A stretch of 64,000 bases of DNA from positions 310,001 through 374,000 of the forward strand of contig MU270039.1 in NCBI GenBank assembly GCA_021432635.1, given 5' to 3'. The first letter of the stretch is position 1; each line of letters begins with the position of its first letter. Positions 23,255-34,214 of this stretch are shown in pieces. Made by a program: the position numbers and the translations under genes. The stretch is from Thozetella sp. PMI_491. Taxonomy: Eukaryota > Ascomycota > Sordariomycetes > Chaetosphaeriales > Chaetosphaeriaceae. A model generated the notes under the pieces. That model searched no databases. It saw nothing but the letters and a program-made list of their open reading frames with translations, and was not told the DNA's origin.

Positions 23255-26200
23255 GGTGGAAAGGCTGGCAAAGTTTGGTGCTACTGTTGATGAGCGAGAG
23301 TCTGTTGTACGTTTGGGTTCAGAAACGAAAGGCTGGTGAGGTGTTCAGAAGCGAATGGTTGATGGAGACAAAAAGGTGAATCCAGCTTCACGCGGTGAAG
23401 ACGACGAAAAAGAACGTGAGGGTTGGAAAGAGAGAATGTAGCGAAGCCAAAGAATGCTGCTGCGGGCAACAGAAGAGAGGCTATCCAGAGCCGCAGCGAA
23501 GGCGCTCTACTTATCCATCGTGAACTCGCCCCCGTGGTGGAGGCTGACGAAGTGGGCGCCATATACCCCAAACACGTACGCCCCCTATGGACCCAGCGAT
23601 TTTTCTCCCACTGGTGGAAACTCTTGCGATCGCTGACCTCAATGCTGGGAATAGTGGATACGCCAACACTGCGCTCGCGCCAGCGGCGACGCCAGCATGG
23701 GCCCCCCTGTGGTGCGTGGATCGCCCGATCTGGCAGCTCTCGCAGGGGCGCAAACCCCTTCTTAGGGCGCCAAAGACTTGGCAGCTCGATGAAACAGCTC
23801 CCCTTAATTAATCCAGAGGAGCACACTGCCTCGCCACCCAATGAGCATAACGGCCAAGGGGCGGTCGCTTGAAAAGCTGGGCAGACACCCAATCGCCGGG
23901 AAATTGAACGTCTCCAGCAAAACCCAAGAGAATTCACGGCACAGACGGGGGCGGCTCCTACCAAGTAATGAAGCATTAATTGCCACCTAACCGCATCGAA
24001 CACCTTAATCCTGTCGCGGCTTAGGCCGGATCGCTTTGTGCTTGGTAGTATCAGCCTCCTGCGCCTGCAGGGACGTCGTCGCCGGCGTGGTGGCCGAGGT
24101 GCGGCGAAGGTCGTTCGAAGGACAGGCATCCACACGCAGGGTCTCTGTGGAGCGTGCCGAGAACCGTTATCGTGGTCCTCCGGGCCGCGAGCCGCAGTTA
24201 AGCAAAGGACTCGTGCGGATCAGCGTCAGGGTGTTGGCGCCACCCTCGTGGTTCAGACGAAAATCCTCCCAGGGGTACAGACTCTGCTACACCTTGGCCC
24301 GCGTGGGGGATTTGCAAGCGCCCGCGTATCTTACCGAGTTAATGGGATGTTATTATGTGTTATTATGTGAATACAAGGCAAATCATCGCCATATAGAAGA
24401 GGTGGGCAGTTTGTTTGTTGACTTTAGGATGCTAGACATGCTACGGCCGCTATATTCCTGAAATACCTGGCCGTTCGCACAAAAGCAGCCTGTGGCGCCG
24501 GGCGCCATACCAGACCGTCGACTCCAGATACAGTACACTAGCATGCATTCGCGATAGCGTCACCATATTTGTCGACTAATATCCGCCTGCAATATAATGC
24601 AGGGTGAGGTTTTCCCTGTCCTTCTGTAAGATGTCGACCCACGAAATGCCCCATAGGCGCGGAACCATCGGGCGGCAAGCGAAGCGAAGTCGCTCAATTT
24701 AGACATTAAGGTGCCAAAAGACAAAAGCGGAGAGAGATACCCACGACACCCACAGAGTTGTCTGCTTGGCTCAAGATCTTCGGCCAGAGCGGCGAGTCCA
24801 TCCTAGCTCGAGAAGGGAGTCTTCCAGAAACGAGACGGGTGGGCCTGGGAGCTTCCCTGTTGTCTTGGATCTGCTTTAAAGCCTGCCAAGGCTGCCCCTG
24901 GTTGCGTAAGCTCGCGACATACCAAGGCTTCGAGGCGCAAGTCGGATCCCATGCGCAAGCACTTGCCATTTTTCCCTTCAAAGAGGCCGCTTCTGGCAAT
25001 GAAACTTTTTTACACGGAGAGTCATGCTCGTTATTAAGGAGGATATAACTTGCCACCCGACCTCAGCCTAGCCTGAACGCAGCCAATATTCGTCAACAGA
25101 GCTGTTTCAACGACCAACCGTACAGCGATCAGCTTTGTGGGAGACGAGTAATAGTTTGATGTGAGAGCGTACTACTTGGGCCTAATCTCGGCCATCATAC
25201 TTTGCAGATAAGTTCCACTAGACGGCAAAGCCTGCAGACAGCGAAGAAATGAAAGCTTGCTTATTGACAGGGGAGAGCATCTCAAGTCTTTCGTCGCAGA
25301 TGAGACAGCTTGATAACTAATCCTCTGTTGGGGTTTCTCCGACTTGGCGTATTCCCTCGCGAGGCTGTCGCTTTGACTGAGGTAGGTAGTCCTATCACAG
25401 GAGTATGAAAGCCAAACAACCCTTCCGAGGCCGGTGCAGTGGCCACTAAGGAAGGAGATTGTGTCAGCCGTTGGCGAGGCCCTGGCGCTGAATATCAGGT
25501 CGCTCCCTTCATCTCGGACAATTTATTGAGATTGGTGGCCCTCATAATTGAAGCGCTAGCCACAGCTCCCTTTCATCGCATCTTTCTCCTTCTTCTTACA
25601 CTCTCATTGGAGCGGACTACATCTCTATTGTTCAGTCACATTGCATTCAGCGTCTCCTAGTCTGATGATGTTGTTTCCGTGGCAGTTTCTCATGTGCTGT
25701 TGACACATTTAGGCTCAGCCCGACTTCTTGTACACCACTTTCGATGATTGCTGCACATACCCCTCGGCCCGATAGGATTATCGAACTCGGCGAAGGCGGT
25801 CTTCGTTCTAAGCCCCTCTCACCTCCCCAAATAGAGAAAAAAGAAAAAAAAATACAAAGGGGAAATAATAGAGCTGAACAGTGCAGTTGAAAGGGGTGAG
25901 CATAATGGTGGTTATAGCCTATTGCCTCTCTCTACCTCTGCCGACCTATTTCCAGCATCTGCCTGAGCAGCCGGCAGTTGTGCGCTGATCACTGCTGGCG
26001 ATGAAGTCATAGGTCAGGTGATTTAAAGCCTACATCTGAAACTTGGTGGGGCTAGGGTGGGATTGTGCCCTGCAGGTGCTGCCCAAGCGGGCGATCTGAA
26101 TGGACCGCGGCCGCATCCGACCCTGTAAATCCTCAATAGCAGCAGGTATTATATGCCCCCTCATCCTTGACAATGACATCGTCCGGTTTCCTTCCCAGCC

Positions 26201-26439
26201 CAAAATCTTGGGATGCGGACCGCGGCCTAAGCTCCCCCTCCCGATCACACGAACACGTCATTGTCCTCCATGCCAGATAGAACCTATTAAGAGCGCAAAT
26301 ATGTAGCCTGTACTATCTACCGCGGCTATACTCTGCATCGTACCTGCACCATACCACAAATGCTGCAGCACACTCCGTGACTCTGTCTGCAGCCTGTATC
26401 ACGCACGCGACAACGAGAAACGGCGCGCAACCACCAAAC
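23255..26439. other. Long intergenic region (3.2 kb)
   Basis: The first 500-900 bp is the LPMO promoter region. The rest shows open frames on both strands without family features, signal peptides or clear splice patterns, so I call no gene. An A-rich tract lies at about 25,830-25,865. It could hold a non-coding transcript that cannot be seen from sequence alone. Confidence 0.4.
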
Positions 26440-27542
26440 ATGGGCTCCTCATCAGGCCTCGCAGGGCTGAAATGCCTGCAGTGGCTCTTTGTCGGCATAG
26501 AGTTCTGCTGCTCCGTCATCCTCCTCGGCGTAAACTCGTACTTCCTCGCGACCATGGTCACACACCACATGTCCGTCCCTACCAGCATCCGGGCCATCGA
26601 GGGTATCTCGGCCGTCGGCACGCTGTACACAGCGCTGGGAATACTACTCGTGTGCGCCTGCGCAGGCCATCCAGCGCCCTCCTTTATCTCCATCATCTTC
26701 GCCATCGCCCTCGCTGGTGGCTACATCTACATCGCCATCGCCAATCGCGCCGGGGCCAGCTCGTGTTCCGGGGCCTCTATCGACACCGTCTACGGTTCGG
26801 GGGATGCAGGTGCCACCCCTAGCGGCGATGACGGTAGTGGGGGGATTTCAGGACTACCAACCTACCAACGCGCATGCCAGATGGAGATGGCTTCCCTCAT
26901 AGCTGCATGCGTTGCCATGTGAGTACCCCAGCTCGACAGCAATCGCCCTGCAAGTTTATATTCCATTATCCCAAGCTGACATACACACTCCACTCTAGTC
27001 TCTTCTTCTTCATGTCCATTTTCCTAGAAATTAAGCTTAACCGCAGCCGCTATCGGTCAAAGCGTCCCATCCGTGATGCCGACGGAGAGTACATTTCCAA
27101 ATCTGCGGGGTACGGCCTGCCTCCACAGCGGCGCGACGGCCACCAGGGCTTTGGCCCGTTCCACCGCCTTCGGGGCTCTCCTGCCGTTGCTCCCGCCCCT
27201 GCCAACCCAGACATGCTGCCGGTGCAGCCGCAGGTCAGCGACATGCAGACGCGGCGGGTGGAGGCGCCCCAGTGGGGCGAGGTGTCTTCGCTCCACGACA
27301 GCGATCGACTCTATTTCAACGACGGCGATTCGCGCGACGAGCACGGTCCACCCGTGCATATTAAGAGCACAACTGCACCGCGCCCGGCTGCTGCTGAGTA
27401 CAACGAGGGCGAGGTAGGCGACATGTACTACGGGGAGGACCCGGAAGACATGCAGGAGACCGACGAGCATTGGAATACCGGGAAGGTGTCGAACCACCGG
27501 GAGCGTAAAGCCGCGCGAGTAGAGCGGTTGGAGGCATTCTAA
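26440..27542 (+). CDS. Four-helix MARVEL-like membrane protein with long cytosolic tail
   Basis: Two exons (26440-26918, 26999-27542) give 340 residues. The N-terminal half has four predicted membrane helices: near residues 10-35 (QWLFVGIEFCCSVILLGV), 50-75, 80-105 (PSFISIIFAIALAGGYIYIA) and 150-170, the last crossing the intron. This layout matches fungal MARVEL-like proteins, a loose family linked to membrane curvature and transport. The C-terminal 165 residues are hydrophilic and acidic, with basic residues right after the last helix (KLNRSRYRSKRP). The start at 26440 is the ATG just before the first helix. Exact function unknown. Confidence 0.8.
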
Positions 27543-28215
27543 TTATTTCCTCAGGTGCGGTGAATGTTGTGCAAGTGCTTATTTTCCCACAGGAGGCACA
27601 ATACTTAATTAGTTTTCTCATCCGTGTTGCATGCCTCTCTTTAGGCCGGGTGGGGATCCTTTGGTGGACTAGGAGCAGGCTTCTGAGTGTTTTTCTAATA
27701 CCCAAACTCGCAAGTAGCTCGAAGGTTTCCGGTAGTTAAGACTGTTGAAGTATATCGAGGCTGGATATGTGTGATGTAGTATACCAATTGACTATTCCAA
27801 GACTACCCTCGGGGGTGTTACAACAGTGCCCTTGTCACTTGAGAAAAGGCCGAGGGAGGTTGCAACACTCTTTCTCCGTATTCTGTGGATAACATCGAAT
27901 CGAACGAGACTTTGCCACGTCCTTTGCTTCTCCTTTCAACTCATATAAGCAAATATAGGTGTAGAAAAGATGCCGATCCATCTTAGACGATTACTACATT
28001 GGTCTGGTAGGAGGCTAGGGTTGATTGGTGGCGATGGGGCTGAGAAGAGGGGTAACTGAAAGCTGGCCTTACCACCATACCTAGCTATACCCTAACCCAA
28101 CTAGTAGATATAATACGGTGCTCATGCGACACACCGTAGTGACTCACATCCCAAATCAACGCCACCTCACACATCTTGTAGCTCCGCGTAAGAAGCAGTA
28201 ACCATACACCACAAC
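27543..28215. other. Intergenic region
   Basis: About 670 bp with no supported feature; promoter of the racemase gene presumably lies at its right end. Confidence 0.4.
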
Positions 28216-28908
28216 ATGAAGACCGTCGGCATCCTTGGGGGCATGTCGGCCGCCTCGACCCAGACCTACTACCGGGAGCTCTGCAACCGCACAAGGGAGC
28301 GACTGGGTGGGCTCCACTCCCCTGAACTGCTTATTCGATCGCTCGATTTTGCAGTCATCGAGGAGCTTCAGATGGCAGGGAAATGGGACGAGGCGGGGGA
28401 GATTCTGAACCGCGAGGCCAAAGCTCTAGAACGCGGGGGAGCTGACCTTATCATTCTCGCTACAAACACGATGCACAAGCTGGCGGAGAAAATGATGCAG
28501 GACGTTTCCATTCCACTGCTACATATCGCCGATGCTACTGCTTCCTGCATCCTGAAGCGAGGCCTCCGGAGCCCGGGCCTCATGGCCACCGCCTTTACAA
28601 TGGAAGAATCCTTTTATACGTCTCGCCTGACTGCAGCCGGGCTAACTCCGATAATCCCCGACACCGCAGACCGCGCCGAGACTCATCGCATCATCTATGA
28701 GGAGCTCTGCGTGGACAAGGTCACGAAAGAGAGTGAGGACACATATGTGGCCATTGCCAAGCGTCTTGTAGAACAAGGTGCTGACTGTCTCATCCTTGGA
28801 TGCACCGAAGTGGGTATGCTGCTCAACCAGGGTAATGTGTCGGTACCGGTTTTCGACACAACTCTAGTGCATTGCGATGCGGCTTTGGAGATGGTACTGA
28901 GTGACTAG
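28216..28908 (+). CDS. Aspartate/glutamate racemase family protein (YgeA-like)
   Basis: A 230-residue intronless cytosolic enzyme of the Asp/Glu racemase superfamily, close in layout to E. coli YgeA. Landmarks are the N-terminal VGILGGMS, the first-domain active-site segment ATNTMHK (residues 82-88) and the second-domain LGCTEVG with Cys196. In classical aspartate racemases both segments carry a catalytic Cys (CNT and GCT). Here the first position is Thr83, as in the atypical Thr/Cys site I recall for YgeA, so proton transfer may be one-sided. It could interconvert L- and D-Asp or Glu, or act on another amino acid. Lack of introns and bacterial-like sequence suggest an old transfer from bacteria, which needs a tree to test. 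Confidence 0.88.
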   Translation: MKTVGILGGMSAASTQTYYRELCNRTRERLGGLHSPELLIRSLDFAVIEELQMAGKWDEAGEILNREAKALERGGADLIILATNTMHKLAEKMMQDVSIPLLHIADATASCILKRGLRSPGLMATAFTMEESFYTSRLTAAGLTPIIPDTADRAETHRIIYEELCVDKVTKESEDTYVAIAKRLVEQGADCLILGCTEVGMLLNQGNVSVPVFDTTLVHCDAALEMVLSD

Positions 28909-29526
28909 CGAAATAATTAGGCGTTGGATTTGTAGAATGAGTTCAGGCGGTCGTTGCGAGCAAGTGGACTAGGCGTGGCCTCTGACTCTTGTGGCTGTGC
29001 AGTAGAAAGAGACTAGACGATGATTTAACAATTGCTGACGGGTTCTGTGCACTGCAAATACAATAGATAAAATGCTTCTAGTTGGCTTGCGGCAGGTTCG
29101 TCGATGGAGAAGACTTCCTCAATAAGTTTCACCTACAAGTGTGCACATCCACCACGATTTCGGCGCAAGGCAGCGAGTTGATCAAGGCACGTATTGTACC
29201 TGTCTAGGCCCATAACTAGGCACACTGAATCTTGGTTCGGCTGGATAGAAACTGTGCCAGCTTAGCCGCTCAAAATATCGATCTTCGCATGATGGGTCTA
29301 GAGAGAACGTCTCTAGGAAATGGCGGTGTGAGGCTATGTTCTTGTTGCTCACTCATTGCCATCTAGAATCTCCAAAGCTAAGACGTATTGGGAGGCTAAG
29401 CTCATTCCGGAGGTATGATACCATGTATTAGAGTGATTATAGATATAGAAAGGGTTGACACGATCGAGTGAGTTGAAATAGGAAAAGGGGGTTTAAAATG
29501 CATTTTTAATGTCCGGCAAGTCCTAA
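28909..29526. other. Intergenic, between convergent genes
   Basis: About 620 bp; no supported feature beyond the presumed 3' ends. Confidence 0.4.
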
Positions 29527-30651
29527 TCACCTCAGTACGTGATGTTGCGTAGAGTGATGAGCCTGGATATTCCGTTGTGGCGCCAACTCCCTTCCCGAGC
29601 TCGTCCCCTTGGCATCGCCGTTCGTCGTGTCGGATTCATCACGAAAGCATGCGGTGCGGCGCATGCCGCTAATCTCGAACATGAGAATAACTCTGCAGAC
29701 CATGGCGGAAGCCAGACACCGAAGGCTAATGGTGACGGCGTCCGCGCAACCGATGAACAGCAGGCTGGAGAAAACGACGGTGCCGAATATAATATGCAAG
29801 ACGTTGGTAGTCGAGGCAAACCAAGACATGAAGGTGAAGAAATATGTTTCCCTCCGAAACGAAAGCGTCGCTGCGGACCATCGGGAGTTGAGCAGGAACT
29901 CCTGAGAAAGTATGGCTCTTGGGGTCCTCGGCTTCTCGTGGCTCTCTTCGAGCTGCATGCGGAGCCAGACCCCGATCGTGCCAAAGAAGTGCACTGCTAG
30001 GCCGAGACACACCCAAATGGCGGGAAGCGAGTGGAGCTGCGAAGAAAAACTGCAGACCGAGAAACGACAGAGTTCGTAGGTGACTTCGGCGATGTTGGCA
30101 ACGGCCCCACACGCTAGGATATATTGCAGAACAACGATGGCGGCGGACACGGGTGGCGAGAATCGCGGGATCGCAACATCGTCGTCTCGAGATCGCAGCA
30201 GTTCTTCGGGGCTCCGATACTCGAACGTTCGGATCGGGAAGACAGCCGGCGACCCGGCGCTCAGCAAAAAGGAAAGCAGAGGGCGTCGCATCGCCAAGAG
30301 GCCGGTTTCGACTGTGGTAGACCCGACTAGACTGAGGGTCGTTGGCATGATGCCCAGGAGGACGGCCGCGGCAGACATGTTCGACTTCCAGGATTCGCGT
30401 GTGATATTCAGCAAGCAGTCGATGACTTGTGAGGTCACGCATGTCAGATCCCCCTGCGCGCAGGCCGGCGAAGAGCTATTCAGGTAGTCGGCATACTCTG
30501 AGCTGCAGTTCTGCTGTAGCATCGTAGCGAACCCGCGGCCGTATTGAGGAAACCACTGCTTGAAGTGGTTTGTTTCTCCAGCAGAAACATCTTGACAGAA
30601 GAGGAGCACGGCAAGGAGGCAGACTCCCTGTGCGCGTGTAGGGGTGGCCAT
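29527..30651 (-). CDS. Membrane protein of unknown function with secreted cysteine-containing head
   Basis: A 374-residue intronless product I do not recognise. A signal peptide (residues 1-24) is followed by a short luminal or extracellular region with four Cys (in QNCSSEY, ACAQGDLTC, IDCLL). About five hydrophobic helices follow, near residues 92-115, 120-137, 168-192, 208-228 and 275-302, then a hydrophilic tail of about 50 residues rich in Ser, Thr and His. It resembles fungus-specific hypothetical integral membrane proteins often found with secondary-metabolite genes. The ATG at 30649-30651 begins the signal peptide. The DMATS gene begins a cluster on the other side of a 1-kb gap; a link is unproven. 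Confidence 0.75.
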   Translation of the reverse strand: MATPTRAQGVCLLAVLLFCQDVSAGETNHFKQWFPQYGRGFATMLQQNCSSEYADYLNSSSPACAQGDLTCVTSQVIDCLLNITRESWKSNMSAAAVLLGIMPTTLSLVGSTTVETGLLAMRRPLLSFLLSAGSPAVFPIRTFEYRSPEELLRSRDDDVAIPRFSPPVSAAIVVLQYILACGAVANIAEVTYELCRFSVCSFSSQLHSLPAIWVCLGLAVHFFGTIGVWLRMQLEESHEKPRTPRAILSQEFLLNSRWSAATLSFRRETYFFTFMSWFASTTNVLHIIFGTVVFSSLLFIGCADAVTISLRCLASAMVCRVILMFEISGMRRTACFRDESDTTNGDAKGTSSGRELAPQRNIQAHHSTQHHVLR

Positions 30652-31716
30652 GGAGAAGGTCGGTAGAGTAGAGGCGGAGAAGGAGATTGTCGGCTGTTTC
30701 CCTCGGAGGAGAGTAGAAAAGTTGAGTTGAGACTGGGTCTGTTCAGTGCAGTTGAGAATACTGAATGGGAAATCAAGACGGGCTTTTAAGATCTACTGCT
30801 CGCTTCGACGTCTACTGGACGGCCCCTTTGCCAAGACCAGGCTCGCCGCCCCCCCCCTAATATTCCGCATCACCACTAAAGTACAATGTAACGCTCAGGC
30901 GGTCCGATCTGCCAAAGCACTGCCCCTCGGGCATTTATCCCCCATTTATCTATAGGATATTTTATAATTCGAACCTAAGCCTCATCACACCTAAGTGTAA
31001 CAATTGGCATCACCTAGTTAATAGTAGATGCAGTGAGAATCTACCACAGCCTATGTACCGGTCGTATCTCAAGCAGCAAGCGCGGCTAACCATTTCTCTC
31101 GAGAAACCGACTAGCTTTTTGCGCCCAGTTCTTGTGTCTGTCTCGGGCGCGCGGCTGGCGCTCGGGCCGACCCCGATGTGGCAAGCCCCTAGTCGGGACG
31201 AGACCGAATGTTGCCGAAGGTCCACTCGTCCAGTGAGCATTATAAGGGGACGGCGACACTTGGATTGGTTAGTCACAGGCTTACAAGAGCATAGTTAGCT
31301 GAAATGATCCGCCCCCAGTACCAAAAATACACGGGTGGCTGCCAGCTTCCTGGCGGATGCTGCGGGCAGCAAATGGTATCCCCGGGGTCTTGCCCTTTTG
31401 CGCCTACGCGTCTGGAAGCGCCTGCCTGAAGATCTGCGTTAATTAGAGAGATTGAATAACTTCATATATTCACCGGGAGATCCAGTAGTTAAATAGGTAT
31501 GGTACGGGTAGGACATTGAAGTAAGTGTTTTTCTTTCATGTGCACTGGAAGATATAAGCACGCCTTCCTTGCTAGCTAGGGCATCTGGGTACGAGAGAAG
31601 TATTTGCCGGCACTAGTTAGCTGAGCCTCCATGCAGACTACAGCCTTATTCCCGGTCGGGGTTATGCTAGATCGACGACAAGCGCACTTCTATCGACCAA
31701 TGCCACTCGTCAACAG
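30652..31716. other. Intergenic region
   Basis: About 1.07 kb; promoter of the membrane-protein gene on the left and 3' end of the DMATS gene on the right. No other supported feature. Confidence 0.4.
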
Positions 31717-33101
31717 CTATAAGGTACCGAGCGTCTCCTGAATAGTAGAGTACACTTGGGGACTCAGGTAGGAAGATAGAGCCAGGCCATCACCTCGTTT
31801 AAAAGAAAAGGAGATGAAGGTCTGCACTCCAGCTCTGGTAGCCAGGATTTCGTCCGAGGCGAAGCCTCGCAGCATTGCTTGGTATGCACTTGTGTACTCT
31901 CCGCGCCCTCGGCTTTCGAGGAAGTCGCAAAGCCCGTCAGCGGCAATAGCATCCGACTTTGCATAATGTCGAACCGGAATATAACCCTTGATTTCTGGCG
32001 TCATGCTCCCAGGCTTGATGTCAAAGTAAAAGGGAACGCCTGCAGTATAGTGTCCGTTGAATGGGAGCTCGTCGGCAGCGGAGAAGTCATCGTCTAGCCC
32101 CAAGCTGGTGTACCACAGCTCTTTCAACTCTTGTCTCTGTGCCAGAGAAACGGCTTTCCGACCGCCGAGCGTCATGATTGCCATGACACTGTTGAACGAT
32201 GTCCTCGGGGTTCTCATATATACCTTGACGCGAGAATCTTTCGGCGCAACACAGTCGATAGCAAGAAGGATCATATTTAGCGTCTTGCCATCTGGATCCT
32301 CGGCGAGGAAGCTTCGTAGCAGCTCGTATGACGCCAGGGCAGTTCCGTGAATGCTACCCATAACTTTGGTGAACGATTCATTAAAGAATGCGGCGCTCCG
32401 AGAGGGGCTTCGAAGCATGTAGTAGGCCTTGACGCCGACGCCGCTGGAGAGGAACTCGAAGCCAGAATAGATGGACGAGCCCCACTCGGGCGGCACTCCT
32501 GCGTCAGACTCTTGCGGCTCCAAGTATGGGGCAAATTTCCAGAATAGAGTAGCATCGATTTCTGGATGTGATGACTCAAGGCTGTGCAGCATCTCCTTCA
32601 TCGCTGCCTGGTTGAATGGGTCCACCGCCGTGCCGGCAAGAGGGCCAATGGGCTCGACGCAGAAGCGGACATCTGGTCGGTCGCCATCCCATCTCCAGCT
32701 GTACTCAACAGGGGAGAAGTCATCGCACATAAAACTATTGTAGCGTGGGTGGCCTGAGGGCGACGGACGCGGGCCCATGCGTGGTACAATGGTAAAGTGG
32801 TGGAAGAGGAGATAGTCATATTGGAGTTTGACAGGATAACCCGCTTCATGCATCATGGTCGCAAATTGACGGCCGATGACCGCCCACCAGAAGTCCTTGT
32901 CTTCATCTCTGGACGGGAGGACGCGAGAAAGGGACTCCCAGACCGGGAGCGGAGTCAGTTGTGTCGAAAGGGCCGCGGACGCTAGGGATTGCGCTGGTCG
33001 AAGCTTCCGTTACCAAGTTAGCATAAGCCTGAGCCTAGGGTAGTGTTTGGTTACCCAACCTGGTGAGCCCCGAAATTGATCTTCTTGCCAACAGAGCCCA
33101 T
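31717..33101 (-). CDS. Aromatic prenyltransferase, DMATS family
   Basis: An ABBA-fold indole prenyltransferase that transfers a prenyl group from DMAPP (or a longer donor) to tryptophan, a Trp-containing peptide or another aromatic. Two exons (33101-33060 and 33003-31717) give 442 residues, typical of DMATS. The intron uses a GAAG acceptor 13 nt after a CTAAC branch site. Family marks are DKDFWWAVIGRQFATM, KLQYDYLLFHHFTIVPRMG, DDFSPVEYSW, RFCVEPIGPLAG (Glu that contacts the indole NH), RVKVYMRTPRTSF and the Tyr-shield strands with IKGYIPVRHYAKSD and GRGEYTSAYQ. All look intact. It is divergent from the heme-reductase fusion gene across 1.1 kb and is the signature gene of a probable indole metabolite cluster. 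The aromatic substrate cannot be read from the sequence. Confidence 0.95.
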
Positions 33102-34214
33102 TGTGAATCAAGGGTCTTCTAAATTAGATTTTGGTAAAGGTTCTGCGTCCCGATGTCGTTGAAAGATTAGGCTCCAGTATTCGAGCGTGTGCAAAGACAG
33201 AGAGATTGGTGACTGCCGGGTTTCAGTACTGTCTTCCCTGCTGCCTCTTCAAGGATGTGGTTCGCTATAGATAAATGCCGAGTCATGGGAGATATGAGCA
33301 GCTCAATGTGGCGCAGAGCGCGATGCCGGTTAATGGTGTCGCAGGAATTAGCAAGGCTTAACGCCAATCATCAGAGCGAGGTGTTCGCACTAGACGATTA
33401 CTGCTTAGTCCGCAATGTAACAACGTAGCGCTAAGCCGCTCCTCCCACGCGCACTAAATTACCAAAAGCGGCTATCTTGACACTTTAGCTCCAGTTTAGA
33501 GTTCCTCTACCATGGGTCAAGTTGCATAGAGGCATACTGACTTCGCTCGGGTTGACATACAATAATGCTACCGAATGTTACCTAATGCACCGCGGGTTTC
33601 CCCTCGGGACATGGAAAGTCTGGAGGAGAAAGCTTTTGGCGGCTGTGAGTGACGCAAATAGATTGAGCGATGATGACACATGGAGAACAGTATCGTCGTT
33701 AGCGCTTCTGCGTACCGGTTGCCGACTCGCACTTTGCCGTCCCTTCAGTCTTGAAAGCCCTTCCGTGACTCAGCCATAATATAGTGCGAACTGAAATATG
33801 CGTTACACGCATTCGCGTGCATATAACCTAGTAGCTAGCCAATAAAGAAACGCCCATCGCGATCCTTGCTCTCTTGTACTTGCCAAGAGCGGGCCAGTTC
33901 GGGCCTATAGACCCGCCGTGTAGGTCGTGTCAAGGGTCCGGTTGGGCTCCCATTTGACCAATTCTGTCTTATGTGGCCGTATTAGCTCGTGTTCAACGGT
34001 CCCGTTTTGTAACAATTCAGCGAAACTACGCCGTCCTGAGTAAGTGCAAAGCTTGCTAGGTTTACGCAACATCAGCTTTGAATGGTCGAATGCCTGCTTG
34101 ATATTATTTTTTGCCCCTTTGCAGAGATATGTCTTTACAGGCGATTCTGCATCATGCGTCATTGATATTTGGCCATTCGTATATGTCAAGCTGTTGCATG
34201 CCGCCGTGCCAGTT
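33102..34214. promoter_or_regulatory. Divergent promoter, DMATS / heme-reductase fusion
   Basis: About 1.1 kb with no supported gene between two head-to-head genes, which favours co-regulation. A frame continuous with the fusion gene extends left to about 34044 but has no ATG. Confidence 0.5.

Noticed and set aside
23281-24135. 284-codon minus-strand open frame upstream of the LPMO
   Set aside because: Arg/Pro-rich composition without domain, signal or splice support. It overlaps the LPMO promoter.
24038-24461. Overlapping plus-strand frames of 110-141 codons
   Set aside because: Two frames overlap, neither has motifs, and both have Arg-rich shadow-like composition.
34044-34214. N-terminal extension of the heme-reductase fusion
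   Set aside because: The frame is open but starts with GTG and has no ATG before 34215; the residues do not resemble the family.
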